36,227 nucleotides of DNA from positions 1-36,227 of the forward strand of contig JAUXQT010000103.1 of assembly GCA_030682135.1 (NCBI GenBank), in the 5' to 3' direction. This document shows positions 24,976-32,073 of the stretch, piece by piece (position 1 is the stretch's first letter; each line of letters starts with the position of its first letter). Position numbers and translations under genes: made by a program. The notes below the pieces were generated by a model. It searched no databases. It had not been told where the DNA came from and worked only from the letters and a program-made list of their open reading frames with translations. Source of the stretch: Nitrospirota bacterium (GTDB lineage Bacteria; Nitrospirota; Nitrospiria; Nitrospirales; Nitrospiraceae).

Positions 24976-26379
24976 CTATTTCCAGGTTCTGATATCAACG
25001 AAATGTCCCTCGACGGCGGCCGCGACGGCCATGGCCGGAGAGACGAGATGGGTGCGGCCGCCAGCTCCCTGGCGTCCTTCGAAATTACGATTGCTGGTCG
25101 AGGCGCAGCGCTCTCCCGGCTGAAGCACATCGGCGTTCATGGCCAGGCACATACTGCAACCGGCTTCCCGCCACTCGAAGCCCGCGTCCTTGAACAGGCG
25201 GTCGAGCCCTTCCTGTTCGGCCTGCTGTTTCACGAGGCCCGAGCCAGGAACCACCATCGCCCGGACTCCCGTGGCGACGCTTTTGCCCCTGGCCAATTGG
25301 GCTGCAAGGCGGAGGTCTTCGATGCGTGAATTGGTGCAGGACCCGATGAAGACCGTATCGATCTTGATATCGGTGATGGGCATGTTCGGGATGAGGCCCA
25401 TGTATTCCAACGCTCGCTCAGTCGACTGGCGCTGGTTGATATCGGTGATCGTCCGGGGGTCTGGTACCCGTTGATCGATGCCGGTGACCATCCCGGGGCT
25501 GGTGCCCCAGCTGACTTGCGGCGCGATGTCCTCGGCCTTCATCGTGACGGTCACGTCGTATGCCGCGCCCACATCGGTCTTGAAGTGCTGCCAGGCTTGT
25601 ACCGCCCGGTCGAACAGCATGCCCTTCGGAGCCAATGGACGGTCTTTGATATAAGCGACGGTCTTCTCGTCCGGCGCGACCATCCCGGCCCGTGCCCCGG
25701 CCTCGATCGACATGTTGCAGAGCGTCATGCGCCCTTCCATGCTGAGGGCGCGGATTGCCGAGCCGGTGTATTCGATGACATAGCCGGTTCCGCCGGCTGT
25801 GCCGATCTTGCCGATGATGGCGAGAATGACATCCTTGGCCGAGCAGAGTTCCGACAACGTGCCGTCGACGCGGACTTCCATGGTCTTGGGTCGTTTTTGT
25901 ACTAGACATTGGGTGGCCAGCACATGTTCCACTTCGCTGGTGCCGATGCCGAAGGCCAAGGCGCCGAACGCGCCATGCGTCGAGGTATGGGAGTCGCCGC
26001 ACACGATGGTCGTCCCTGGCAGGGTAAAGCCCTGTTCGGGTCCGATCACGTGCACCACGCCCTGGCGGATGTCGTTCATCCCGAAGAGGGTGATGCCAAA
26101 GTCGCGGCAATTTTCCTCTAGCGTCCGGATCTGTATCGCGCTGAGAGGATCGGCTATCCCCACGCTCCGGTCGGTCGTCGGGACATTATGATCCGGCACG
26201 GCCAACGTGGCGCCTGGGCGCCGGGGTCGTCGGCCAGACAGCTTGAGTCCTTCAAACGCCTGTGGCGATGTGACTTCGTGGACCAGCTGGCGATCGATGT
26301 AGAGCAGGGTGGTGCCATCCGGTTCTGCCCGGACGACATGGGATTCCCATATTTTCTCGAATAACGTCTGAGCGGCCAT
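24976..26379 (-). CDS. leuC: 3-isopropylmalate dehydratase large subunit LeuC
   Basis: A 467-aa aconitase-family protein carrying the 4Fe-4S cluster. Cluster ligands are Cys348 ([12 protein letters not shown]) and the pair Cys408/Cys411 (GCSMCLAMN). Other signatures: [35 protein letters not shown] (here [16 protein letters not shown]) and the C-terminal [17 protein letters not shown]. The start ATG has GAGGAG 5 nt upstream. A convincing -10 element and a dyad lie about 60 bp upstream, and a hairpin sits in the leader. No leuA or leuB is nearby, so the pathway is split in this genome. Confidence 0.97.
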   Translation of the reverse strand: MAAQTLFEKIWESHVVRAEPDGTTLLYIDRQLVHEVTSPQAFEGLKLSGRRPRRPGATLAVPDHNVPTTDRSVGIADPLSAIQIRTLEENCRDFGITLFGMNDIRQGVVHVIGPEQGFTLPGTTIVCGDSHTSTHGAFGALAFGIGTSEVEHVLATQCLVQKRPKTMEVRVDGTLSELCSAKDVILAIIGKIGTAGGTGYVIEYTGSAIRALSMEGRMTLCNMSIEAGARAGMVAPDEKTVAYIKDRPLAPKGMLFDRAVQAWQHFKTDVGAAYDVTVTMKAEDIAPQVSWGTSPGMVTGIDQRVPDPRTITDINQRQSTERALEYMGLIPNMPITDIKIDTVFIGSCTNSRIEDLRLAAQLARGKSVATGVRAMVVPGSGLVKQQAEQEGLDRLFKDAGFEWREAGCSMCLAMNADVLQPGERCASTSNRNFEGRQGAGGRTHLVSPAMAVAAAVEGHFVDIRTWK

Positions 26380-26405
26380 GATTTCTCCTCAATGATCGGT
26401 CTCTC

Positions 26406-26422
26406 TCGACGGGTACCGTCGA
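26406..26422 (-). promoter_or_regulatory. Leader hairpin upstream of leuC
   Basis: A perfect 7-bp inverted repeat TCGACGG/CCGTCGA with a 3-nt loop, between the predicted transcript start (about 26427) and the GAGGAG ribosome-binding site. There is no U-run and no leucine-codon leader peptide, so classical attenuation is not supported. It may affect mRNA stability or initiation. Confidence 0.45.
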
Positions 26423-26432
26423 AAGGATCCAC

Positions 26433-26463
26433 ATTATACAGAGTCCTACTAGGCTCTGTGCAA
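26433..26463 (-). promoter_or_regulatory. leuCD promoter with a dyad inside a 19-nt spacer
   Basis: On the minus strand: TTGCAC (26463-26458, 4 of 6), a 19-nt spacer and a perfect TATAAT (26438-26433). The spacer together with one flanking base forms a near-perfect dyad (26439-26458): arms CAGAG/CTCTG, then a G-T and a C-G pair. A 19-nt spacer filled by a palindrome is the layout of MerR-family promoters. The hexamers and dyad are seen; the regulator class is inferred. Confidence 0.5.
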
Positions 26464-26541
26464 GAGCGTCCGCCATATTCTTGTGTTGGGGCGCGGGACG
26501 TGGTACCAACGCCCGATTGGAGGGAAAGAGGGCCCCTCCCA

Positions 26542-27036
26542 ATGGCACGACCAGAGGATATTGCCGTCATGACTCCGATATGGACCGATCCCGTCGTGAT
26601 CGAATGGACTCAACGGCTGCTGGACAGCTATCGGCATTGGACCAGCCGAGACTTGATTGAGCGTGTCGGCGAGGCGGACGGCCAGGCCTATCGGCTGTTT
26701 CACAGCCCGTTCGTCGTCGTCTCGCATGGAGCAGAAGCGGATCCCCTCCTCAACTACGGCAACCAGGTGGCATTAGACCTATGGGCGATGACGTGGGACC
26801 AGCTCGTCCAGACGCCTTCGCGGCTCACCGCCGAACCAGTCAATCGCGCCGAACGAGAAGGAATGCTAGCGCAAGCCAAGGCTCAAGGCTATTTCGATAG
26901 CTATCGAGGGGTGAGAGTGACGTCAACCGGCCGCCGTTTTCTTGTCGAGAACGCTCTCATCTGGAATGTCGTGGATGCAGAAGGAAAGCCAGTCGGGCAG
27001 GCTGCGACCTTCTCGCAATGGACCTGGCTGCTGTAG
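26542..27036 (+). CDS. MEKHLA-domain protein
   Basis: A 164-aa single-domain protein of the MEKHLA family, a PAS-like fold found alone in bacteria and at the C-terminus of plant HD-ZIP III factors, where it is thought to sense a chemical or redox signal. Visible family segments: TQRLLDSYRHWTSRDLI, AYRLFHSPFVVVSHGAEADP, NYGNQVALDLWAMTWDQL, PSRLTAEPVNRAEREGML and the closing YRGVRVTSTGRRF. I start at the ATG at 26542; another ATG at 26569 with AGAGGA upstream is possible. It is divergent from leuC with 162 bp between, so the control region may be shared. Repeat B begins 2 bp after its stop. Ligand unknown. Confidence 0.88.
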   Translation: MARPEDIAVMTPIWTDPVVIEWTQRLLDSYRHWTSRDLIERVGEADGQAYRLFHSPFVVVSHGAEADPLLNYGNQVALDLWAMTWDQLVQTPSRLTAEPVNRAEREGMLAQAKAQGYFDSYRGVRVTSTGRRFLVENALIWNVVDAEGKPVGQAATFSQWTWLL

Positions 27037-27037
27037 C

Positions 27038-27192
27038 AGGATGCTGACACAGGCCGCCAGCCCGAAAACGCTGAGCGGTGAGTGATGAACGGTGAACGAA
27101 AAATGATGTTCACGTCAGCGTTCATCGTTCAGAGCTCAAAGTTTGGATGCTTGCTCGCTGCGGCCTAGCTGGACAGCCTGTTTGATCATCCT
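27038..27192 (-). repeat. Dispersed intergenic repeat, copy B (diverged)
   Basis: Imperfect terminal inverted repeats AGGATGCTGACACAGG (left) and CCTGTTTGATCATCCT (right). The minus strand contains CAGCTAGGCCGCAGCGAGCA, close to the core of copies A and C; the other conserved block is replaced. Its middle (27084-27126) is a nested palindrome: GATGAACG and GTGAAC on the left, GTTCAC and CGTTCATC on the right. It sits between convergent genes (MEKHLA and CBS). Confidence 0.7.
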
Positions 27193-27276
27193 GCGGGAAG
27201 GTTGTCTGCAGCCTGCCTGGAGTGGTGAGCCCGCGATTGTTCGGAGACGCAAGGCCGTAAGATATTCAGAGGCTGC

Positions 27277-27900
27277 TTAGGTCCAGAGTTCGATGGGGCT
27301 TCGATGGACGATGGCACGGAGAATGTCGCTGGTGGTCAGGATACCGACCGGGTGGCGCGAGTTGTCGACGATGGGAATGGCACCGACATGTTCACTGAGC
27401 ATGATACGGGCAATCTCTTGGAGCTCTGTGGTGGGGGTGGCGGACAGGACCTGATTGCTCATGACCTGTGCGAGGGTATGTCCCGCAGAGGCCCCCGGTG
27501 AGCCGGAAGATTCCAACTCATGTGCGTAGGGCAACAGATCGCGGTCCGATACCAATCCGACCAGGGTGCCATGGATTGACGTCACGGGAAGGTGGTGGAT
27601 CCCTTTGCGTTTCATGACCGTCCATGCTTCCAGGAGCGTACTGTCGGACGGTAGCCATGTGACGGGCGAGGTCATCAAGTCCTGAGCCAGGAGCGCCGGC
27701 TTAGGGAGAGCATGTTGATGGGCCTGTTGCTGATAGGCTTGCTGAGCCAGGCGCGCCGAATGGTCGGCGCTCTGACCCTCCTGCTCCGTTGAGCGATGCT
27801 CGCGATCGGCCGTGCTCGCTTGAGTGGCCGGTGGGCGTGAGGCTACCGGTAGCGCTGGATGTATGCTGGCGATGCCACTGATCGCAGGGATGATTGCCAT
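27277..27900 (-). CDS. CBS-pair protein with a low-complexity N-terminus
   Basis: A 207-aa protein. Residues ~75-203 contain two CBS domains: LLAQDLMTSPVTWLPSDSTL through GLVSDRDLL, then VMSNQVLSATPTTELQEIAR through GILTTSDILRAIV. CBS pairs bind adenosine nucleotides (AMP, ATP, SAM) and usually regulate an attached enzyme or channel, but here none is attached. The first ~65 residues are rich in Ala, Gln and His (LAQQAYQQQAHQHAL) and lack any known domain. GAGG lies 7 nt before the ATG. It is the only gene on its strand in this part, followed by the tail of repeat B. Probably a free-standing energy or nucleotide sensor. Confidence 0.85.
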   Translation of the reverse strand: MAIIPAISGIASIHPALPVASRPPATQASTADREHRSTEQEGQSADHSARLAQQAYQQQAHQHALPKPALLAQDLMTSPVTWLPSDSTLLEAWTVMKRKGIHHLPVTSIHGTLVGLVSDRDLLPYAHELESSGSPGASAGHTLAQVMSNQVLSATPTTELQEIARIMLSEHVGAIPIVDNSRHPVGILTTSDILRAIVHRSPIELWT

Positions 27901-27969
27901 AGCTGACCTCGTAACGTCTTTATCGGAGGCTAGCGGTAAGTACTTAAGCCCGGACGGTTCAGCATCCTG

Positions 27970-28182
27970 TTAGGCGGGAGGAAGGAGCTGGAATCGCAGA
28001 CAAGGTTGACCGTCAACGGTCACCGTCTCCAGGAACATGGTTGCCGGTCTAATCCAAAGGCCGCCTTCGCTGTAGAGCGCACGATAGACGACAAACTCCT
28101 CTTCCGTTTCGGAATGTCGTGCGACTCCCAGCACTTCATATTCATGGCCCTTATAGTGCCGATAGCGACCAGGCTGCACCAT
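27970..28182 (-). CDS. DUF1653 protein
   Basis: A 70-aa protein of the DUF1653 family (compact SH3-like beta-barrel, typically ~65-75 aa), found in many bacteria. It shows the family's opening GRYRHYKGHEYEVLGVARHS, then EFVVYRALYSEGGLWIRP and a short tail. No enzymatic role is established. AAGGAAGGA lies 7 nt before the ATG. It is divergent from the disulfide-oxidoreductase operon; only 45 bp separate the two starts, so their promoters overlap. Confidence 0.9.
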   Translation of the reverse strand: MVQPGRYRHYKGHEYEVLGVARHSETEEEFVVYRALYSEGGLWIRPATMFLETVTVDGQPCLRFQLLPPA

Positions 28183-28227
28183 CGTGTATCCTTCCTTCCT
28201 GACGTCCTACTATAGCGGGAACATACA

Positions 28228-29637
28228 ATGAATTCACAGAGTCCTGTTTCCATGCGCAAGGCACACGATGTCGTCGTCATTGGCGGCGGATCGGCTGGTT
28301 ATGCCGCGGCCCGAACGGCGCTCGATGCCGGCGCCGACGTGGCAATTGTCGATCAGGGTCCGCTCGGAGGGCTCTGTATTCTGCGTGGCTGCATGCCGAC
28401 CAAGGCCATTCTTCGGTCTGCCGAGGTGGCTGCCCTGTTGAGGAGGGCGAAAGAGTTCGGCCTTTCCCCGGTTTCGGTTCGGGCCGATCTCTCAGCGATC
28501 GTGGATCGGAAGGATCGTCTGGTCCGCGAGTTTGCCGATTACCGCATCGAGCAGCTTCACGATCCGAAGTTCACGCTCTATCAATCGCGGGCGGTCTTTC
28601 AGTCACCCCACGAGATTGCCATCGGCAGTATGATCTTGTCGGCCGGTTCGGTGATCCTAGCCACCGGGTCGAAGCCCAGTGAGGTGCCGATTCCCGGCTT
28701 GGCCCAAGCCGGTTATTACACGAGCGATACGATCCTGGATCTTCGGACCCAACCGGAGTCGTTGATCGTCCTGGGCGGTGGGGCGGTTGCCCTCGAACTC
28801 GGCCAGTTCTTTGCGCGACTGGGGACCAGAGTCACGATCCTTCAGCGGGGCCGCACGCTGCTTTCAGGGATGGACGAGGAGGTGGGCCGCGCGCTGGAAG
28901 CCGCATTGATCGATGAAGGCATCGACGTTGTCACGGGCGCGCAGTTGCTGCGGGTGACCCACGACGCAGCAGGGAAAAGGGTGTGGGTGATAAAGGACGG
29001 ACGGGAACAATCGTACGTCGGTGCAGAGATTCTCCAAGCCCTGGGCCGACGGCCTAACATCGAAGGGCTTCGACTCGATCTGGCGGACGTGACCGTCGAC
29101 GGCGGGCGAATTGTAATCGACGCCGCCATGCGGACGTCGCAACGGCATATCTATGCCGTGGGCGATGTGAACGACCTGACCCCGATCGTGCATCTCGCCG
29201 TTCAGCAAGGAGAAATTGCGGCGTACAACGCGACACATGCGGATCAACCGGCAAAGACGATCGATCATCGTCTGGATACGGAAGTAGTCTTTACCGATCC
29301 GCAGGTCGCGGTGTTGGGACTCCATGAAGCGCGCGCGGCGGCCGAAGGGATTCCCTATCTCACCGCTTCCTATCCTTTTGCCGATCATGGGAAGGCGCTC
29401 TGTCTTGGCGCCAGGCATGGCTTCGTGAAACTTCTCTGTGCGCCACAGACGGGTGAGATTCTTGGCGCGCAGATCGTCGGTCCGGAGGCGGGTGAACTGA
29501 TCCACGAACTGATCGCGGTGATGTATTACCGTGGGACCGCAGCCGACCTCCTGCGCATGCCGCATTACCATCCCACGTTGGCGGAAATTGTGACCTATCC
29601 GGCGGAAGCCATTGTCGAACGGTTGGGCGCACGATGA
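28228..29637 (+). CDS. FAD-dependent pyridine nucleotide-disulfide oxidoreductase (dihydrolipoyl dehydrogenase/mercuric reductase-like)
   Basis: A 469-aa class I flavoprotein disulfide reductase. FAD loop GGGSAG (19-24), redox-active pair C50/C55 in GGLCILRGCMPTKA, NAD(P) loop VLGGGAVALELG, FAD segment HIYAVGDVNDLTPI, and the C-terminal catalytic HYHPTLAE (H448, E453) across the dimer. The active-site spacing CxxxxC is normal, but the sequence between the cysteines (ILRG) differs from the usual VNVG of dihydrolipoyl dehydrogenases. The substrate may therefore be another disulfide, or a quinone/metal-type substrate. No 2-oxoacid dehydrogenase or mer genes are adjacent. It starts an operon: the next gene overlaps by 4 bp. 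The start could also be the internal ATG at 28252. Confidence 0.88.
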   Translation: MNSQSPVSMRKAHDVVVIGGGSAGYAAARTALDAGADVAIVDQGPLGGLCILRGCMPTKAILRSAEVAALLRRAKEFGLSPVSVRADLSAIVDRKDRLVREFADYRIEQLHDPKFTLYQSRAVFQSPHEIAIGSMILSAGSVILATGSKPSEVPIPGLAQAGYYTSDTILDLRTQPESLIVLGGGAVALELGQFFARLGTRVTILQRGRTLLSGMDEEVGRALEAALIDEGIDVVTGAQLLRVTHDAAGKRVWVIKDGREQSYVGAEILQALGRRPNIEGLRLDLADVTVDGGRIVIDAAMRTSQRHIYAVGDVNDLTPIVHLAVQQGEIAAYNATHADQPAKTIDHRLDTEVVFTDPQVAVLGLHEARAAAEGIPYLTASYPFADHGKALCLGARHGFVKLLCAPQTGEILGAQIVGPEAGELIHELIAVMYYRGTAADLLRMPHYHPTLAEIVTYPAEAIVERLGAR

Positions 29638-30311
29638 AGACATTATGCCGGCTTGCGCTCAGCCTCTTCCTCGTATCCTGGTTGGGGTGCCAGCAACAGA
29701 CCTGGGAGTCGGCGATGGCGGCAGGTCAGCAGGCCATACAGCAGGGCAATTATGCCGATGCGGAACGGCTGCTTCTCCTGGCGGTGCGTAAAGCAGAAGA
29801 GTTCGGTCTGGAAGATCGACGCGTGGCAGTGAGCCTGTCGCAATTGGCGCAAATCTATGCCGGTCAAGGGAAGTATGTGGAGGCGGAGCCGGTCTATCTG
29901 CAGGCGTTGAAGATCTATCAAGCCGTGCATGGCGAATTTCACGCCGATGTCGCCGCGACGCTCAACAACCTGGGAGTCCTCCATCGGATGTATGGCCAAT
30001 ATGCCCAGGCGGATCCTTTGCTGACGCGGGCGTTGGCGATTAAAGAACAGCTCTTTGGGCTCAGCCATCCCGACGTGGCCTTGAGTGTGGTGAACCTCGC
30101 ACAGTTACATGTGGTCCAGGGGCAGCCTGAGAAAGCGGAGCCGCTCTATCGTCGAGCCCTGACGATTCGAGAGCAGGTGCTCGGGCCGTCCCATCCGGAA
30201 GTCGCCAAAACGCTGGAGGACCTGGCGAATGCTCTGCGAAAATTAGGGCGTGCCGACGAAGCGGCCTTGCTGGAGGTCCGTGCTAGAACCATTCGCGCAA
30301 CACGGAGTTGA
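29634..30311 (+). CDS. TPR lipoprotein (kinesin-light-chain-type repeats)
   Basis: A 225-aa protein. The signal peptide CRLALSLFLVSWLGC has a lipobox Cys19, so it is lipid-anchored, probably in the outer membrane. At least four TPRs of the kinesin-light-chain type follow, each with the TLNNLGVLHRMYGQYAQADP-like pattern and HPDVA/HPEVA at the repeat junctions (residues ~25-65, 67-107, 109-149, 151-192). Such repeats are protein-binding platforms. The ATG overlaps the upstream flavoprotein stop, so the two are translated together. Partner unknown. Confidence 0.88.
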   Translation: MKTLCRLALSLFLVSWLGCQQQTWESAMAAGQQAIQQGNYADAERLLLLAVRKAEEFGLEDRRVAVSLSQLAQIYAGQGKYVEAEPVYLQALKIYQAVHGEFHADVAATLNNLGVLHRMYGQYAQADPLLTRALAIKEQLFGLSHPDVALSVVNLAQLHVVQGQPEKAEPLYRRALTIREQVLGPSHPEVAKTLEDLANALRKLGRADEAALLEVRARTIRATRS

Positions 30312-30343
30312 ACCGGTCGCGCCATCCAGTGTAGCGTACCCCT

Positions 30344-30586
30344 ATGGATATGCAGAGCGAGCCGGCTCCTATCAACTGGCGCATGAACGGAATGATCGCG
30401 CGATTCGTGGGGATCGTGGCGATTGCGCTTGGATTCGTCATCGGGATTTATGGGCTGGAAGAGACGGGCGCACAGTGGTTGCAGACCGCGTTGGGCTTGC
30501 TCGCCACCGGCATGTTGGCTCAGGGGTATGCGCTCTATTGCTCGCTGAAGCGGATGCAAGAACTCAAGGATCAGCCTAAGTCATGA
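30344..30586 (+). CDS. Small two-helix membrane protein
   Basis: An 80-aa protein with two hydrophobic helices: RFVGIVAIALGFVIGIYGLE (residues ~20-39) and LQTALGLLATGMLAQGYALY, joined by a short acidic loop, with a Lys-rich tail. No family recognised. The gene follows the TPR lipoprotein by 32 bp and overlaps the next gene by 4 bp (ATGA), so it belongs to the same transcript. Confidence 0.65.
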   Translation: MDMQSEPAPINWRMNGMIARFVGIVAIALGFVIGIYGLEETGAQWLQTALGLLATGMLAQGYALYCSLKRMQELKDQPKS

Positions 30587-31008
30587 CACGAGTGCGGCGG
30601 CATCTGTTCACCGTTGGAATGATTCTTCTCGCAGGAGCGATGTTGGCCTGCGGCGGTCCTTGGCGCGACGGCTATTTCAAGAAGGGCGTAGATCGACTCA
30701 CGCAAGACGAGGTCGTTGAGAGATTCGGGCCACCCCATACGGCGAAGAATCCGGCGCTCGGTGGGGATTCGGTCTGGACCTATCGCGTGCCGCTGAGCGA
30801 CAAGGAGTTGGCTTCGGTGAGCTTTTCCGGCCTGGGCGATGTGGTGCAGACCGCGAGCGCCTTAATCGGGAAGGCCGGCCCGGATGGTCCCAAGTCCATG
30901 TTGTATTGCTACCGCTACACGCTGACCTTTAGCGAACAGAAGATTTTGAAGCAATGGAAACGCGAAGAATGTATGCCGGGCACCAAAGATCTCCTCAACG
31001 CCGATTAA
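30583..31008 (+). CDS. BamE/SmpA-like lipoprotein
   Basis: A 141-aa protein. The signal peptide ends in lipobox MLAC (Cys23). After it, RLTQDEVVERFGPPHTA and then DSVWTYRVPLSDKELASVSF resemble the BamE/SmpA fold (a helix reading LTxxxVxxxxGxP followed by a VWxY strand), which assists outer-membrane protein assembly. The C-terminal half (YCYRYTLTFSEQKILKQWKR and a second Cys) extends beyond classical BamE. I call it BamE-like, not BamE. ATGA overlap with the upstream small membrane protein. Confidence 0.7.
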   Translation: MTRVRRHLFTVGMILLAGAMLACGGPWRDGYFKKGVDRLTQDEVVERFGPPHTAKNPALGGDSVWTYRVPLSDKELASVSFSGLGDVVQTASALIGKAGPDGPKSMLYCYRYTLTFSEQKILKQWKREECMPGTKDLLNAD

Positions 31009-31027
31009 TGGTTAGGTGTTGGGATCC

Positions 31028-31864
31028 ATGTTGACGTGGTTGCCGCACATCGATAGCTCGGTCGTGCTCGATGGGCTCAAGTCCATTCTGTGGCTGCTCT
31101 CCCTCCTCATCATCCGGACCTTGATCGTCCGCGCGATTTCGAGGAACCCGGCTCTCTCGATGGAAGCGAAACGCCGGGGCGTCGTCTCGGTCCGCAATAC
31201 CGTGGTCTTCGCGTTGCTGGTGGGGCTGGTTGTCATCTGGGCGCACGAACTCGAAGCCTTTGCCGTGTCCCTCGTGGCGCTTGCCGCCGCGCTGGTGTTG
31301 GCGACGAAGGAACTCATCCTCTGTTTGAGCGGGGCGGCGTTACGGGTGGGCGGAAAGGTCTATGCGGTGGGCGACCGCATTCAGATCGCAGGTCACCGGG
31401 GTGTCGTCTTGGATCACGATGTCTTTGCAACCAAGCTCCTCGAGATCGGGCCGGGCCAGGCGTCGCATCTCTATACCGGTCGCGTGACGGTGTTTCCGAA
31501 CAGCTTGCTGTTTACGAATGCCCTGGTCAAAGAGAATCCCGGCCAGGAGTACGGGCTCTATATTCTCACGGTGCCGCTCAAAGACAAGGACGAATGGCGG
31601 GATGCCGAACGGCATCTGCTCGACGCGGCAAAGGCAGAATGTGCTCCGTTCATGGAAGAAGCCGGCCGGCATATGAAGTTGCTGGAGCAAACCACGCTCC
31701 TCGAAGCTCCCTCGCCGGAGCCGCGTATCACCATTCAACTCACCGACGCGGGGCGTATACAGTTGGTGCTCCGATTCCCGGCACCGGACCGTGGGCGATC
31801 GAGGATTGAACAGTCCATCTTACGTCGGTATCTCGTCGCATCCGCTTCGACGTCTTCCAGCTAG
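31028..31864 (+). CDS. MscS-type small-conductance mechanosensitive channel
   Basis: A 278-aa protein. Two to three hydrophobic helices (SILWLLSLLIIRTLIV, then VFALLVGLVVIWAHE and FAVSLVALAAALVLATKELI) lead into the conserved beta domain KVYAVGDRIQIAGHRGVVLD and RVTVFPNSLLFTNALV, followed by the alpha/beta tail. This is the MscS pattern, in which the last helix lines the pore and the channel opens when the membrane is stretched. The pore helix here lacks the typical Gly/Ala alternation of E. coli MscS, so gating may differ. The ATG at 31028 is preferred; a GTG at 31016 would add four residues. It ends the operon begun at 28228. Confidence 0.88.
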   Translation: MLTWLPHIDSSVVLDGLKSILWLLSLLIIRTLIVRAISRNPALSMEAKRRGVVSVRNTVVFALLVGLVVIWAHELEAFAVSLVALAAALVLATKELILCLSGAALRVGGKVYAVGDRIQIAGHRGVVLDHDVFATKLLEIGPGQASHLYTGRVTVFPNSLLFTNALVKENPGQEYGLYILTVPLKDKDEWRDAERHLLDAAKAECAPFMEEAGRHMKLLEQTTLLEAPSPEPRITIQLTDAGRIQLVLRFPAPDRGRSRIEQSILRRYLVASASTSSS

Positions 31865-31942
31865 ACACCTGCGGGAAAACCGCTTCGGCAAAGTAGAGCT
31901 TCTATTGCCTGCACTTGTTGGCCAGGAAGCGCACCTTGATGA

Positions 31943-32064
31943 AGGATGCTCAAAAAGGCCGTTCAGCAAGGCCGCAGCGAGTGAAGGCCTGAGGCGTACC
32001 CTTCGGGGTACGTTGAAGGTCTGAACGATGCGAGAACGAAGCTGACGGGATTTTTCAGCATCCT
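31943..32064 (+). repeat. Dispersed intergenic repeat, copy C (best-preserved ends)
   Basis: A 122-bp element with 14-bp terminal inverted repeats: AGGATGCTCAAAAA at the left, TTTTTCAGCATCCT at the right, 13 of 14 bases matching. It contains CAGCAAGGCCGCAGCGAGTG and GAACGATGCGAGAACGAAGC, both exactly shared with copy A, and a central hairpin GTACCC-TTC-GGGGTAC. It lies between convergent genes (MscS and HDOD), 9 bp from the HDOD stop codon, so it may also terminate transcription. Confidence 0.85.
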
Positions 32065-32073
32065 GCAGAGCAG

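Noticed and set aside
24969-25130. Extension of leuD upstream into leuC
   Set aside because: It overlaps the leuC 3' end in another frame; LeuD normally starts about where the 24968 ATG lies.
31871-31883. Short hairpin GCGG-GAAAA-CCGC after the MscS gene as a terminator
   Set aside because: The stem is only 4 bp and is not followed by a T-run; repeat C nearby is a better candidate.
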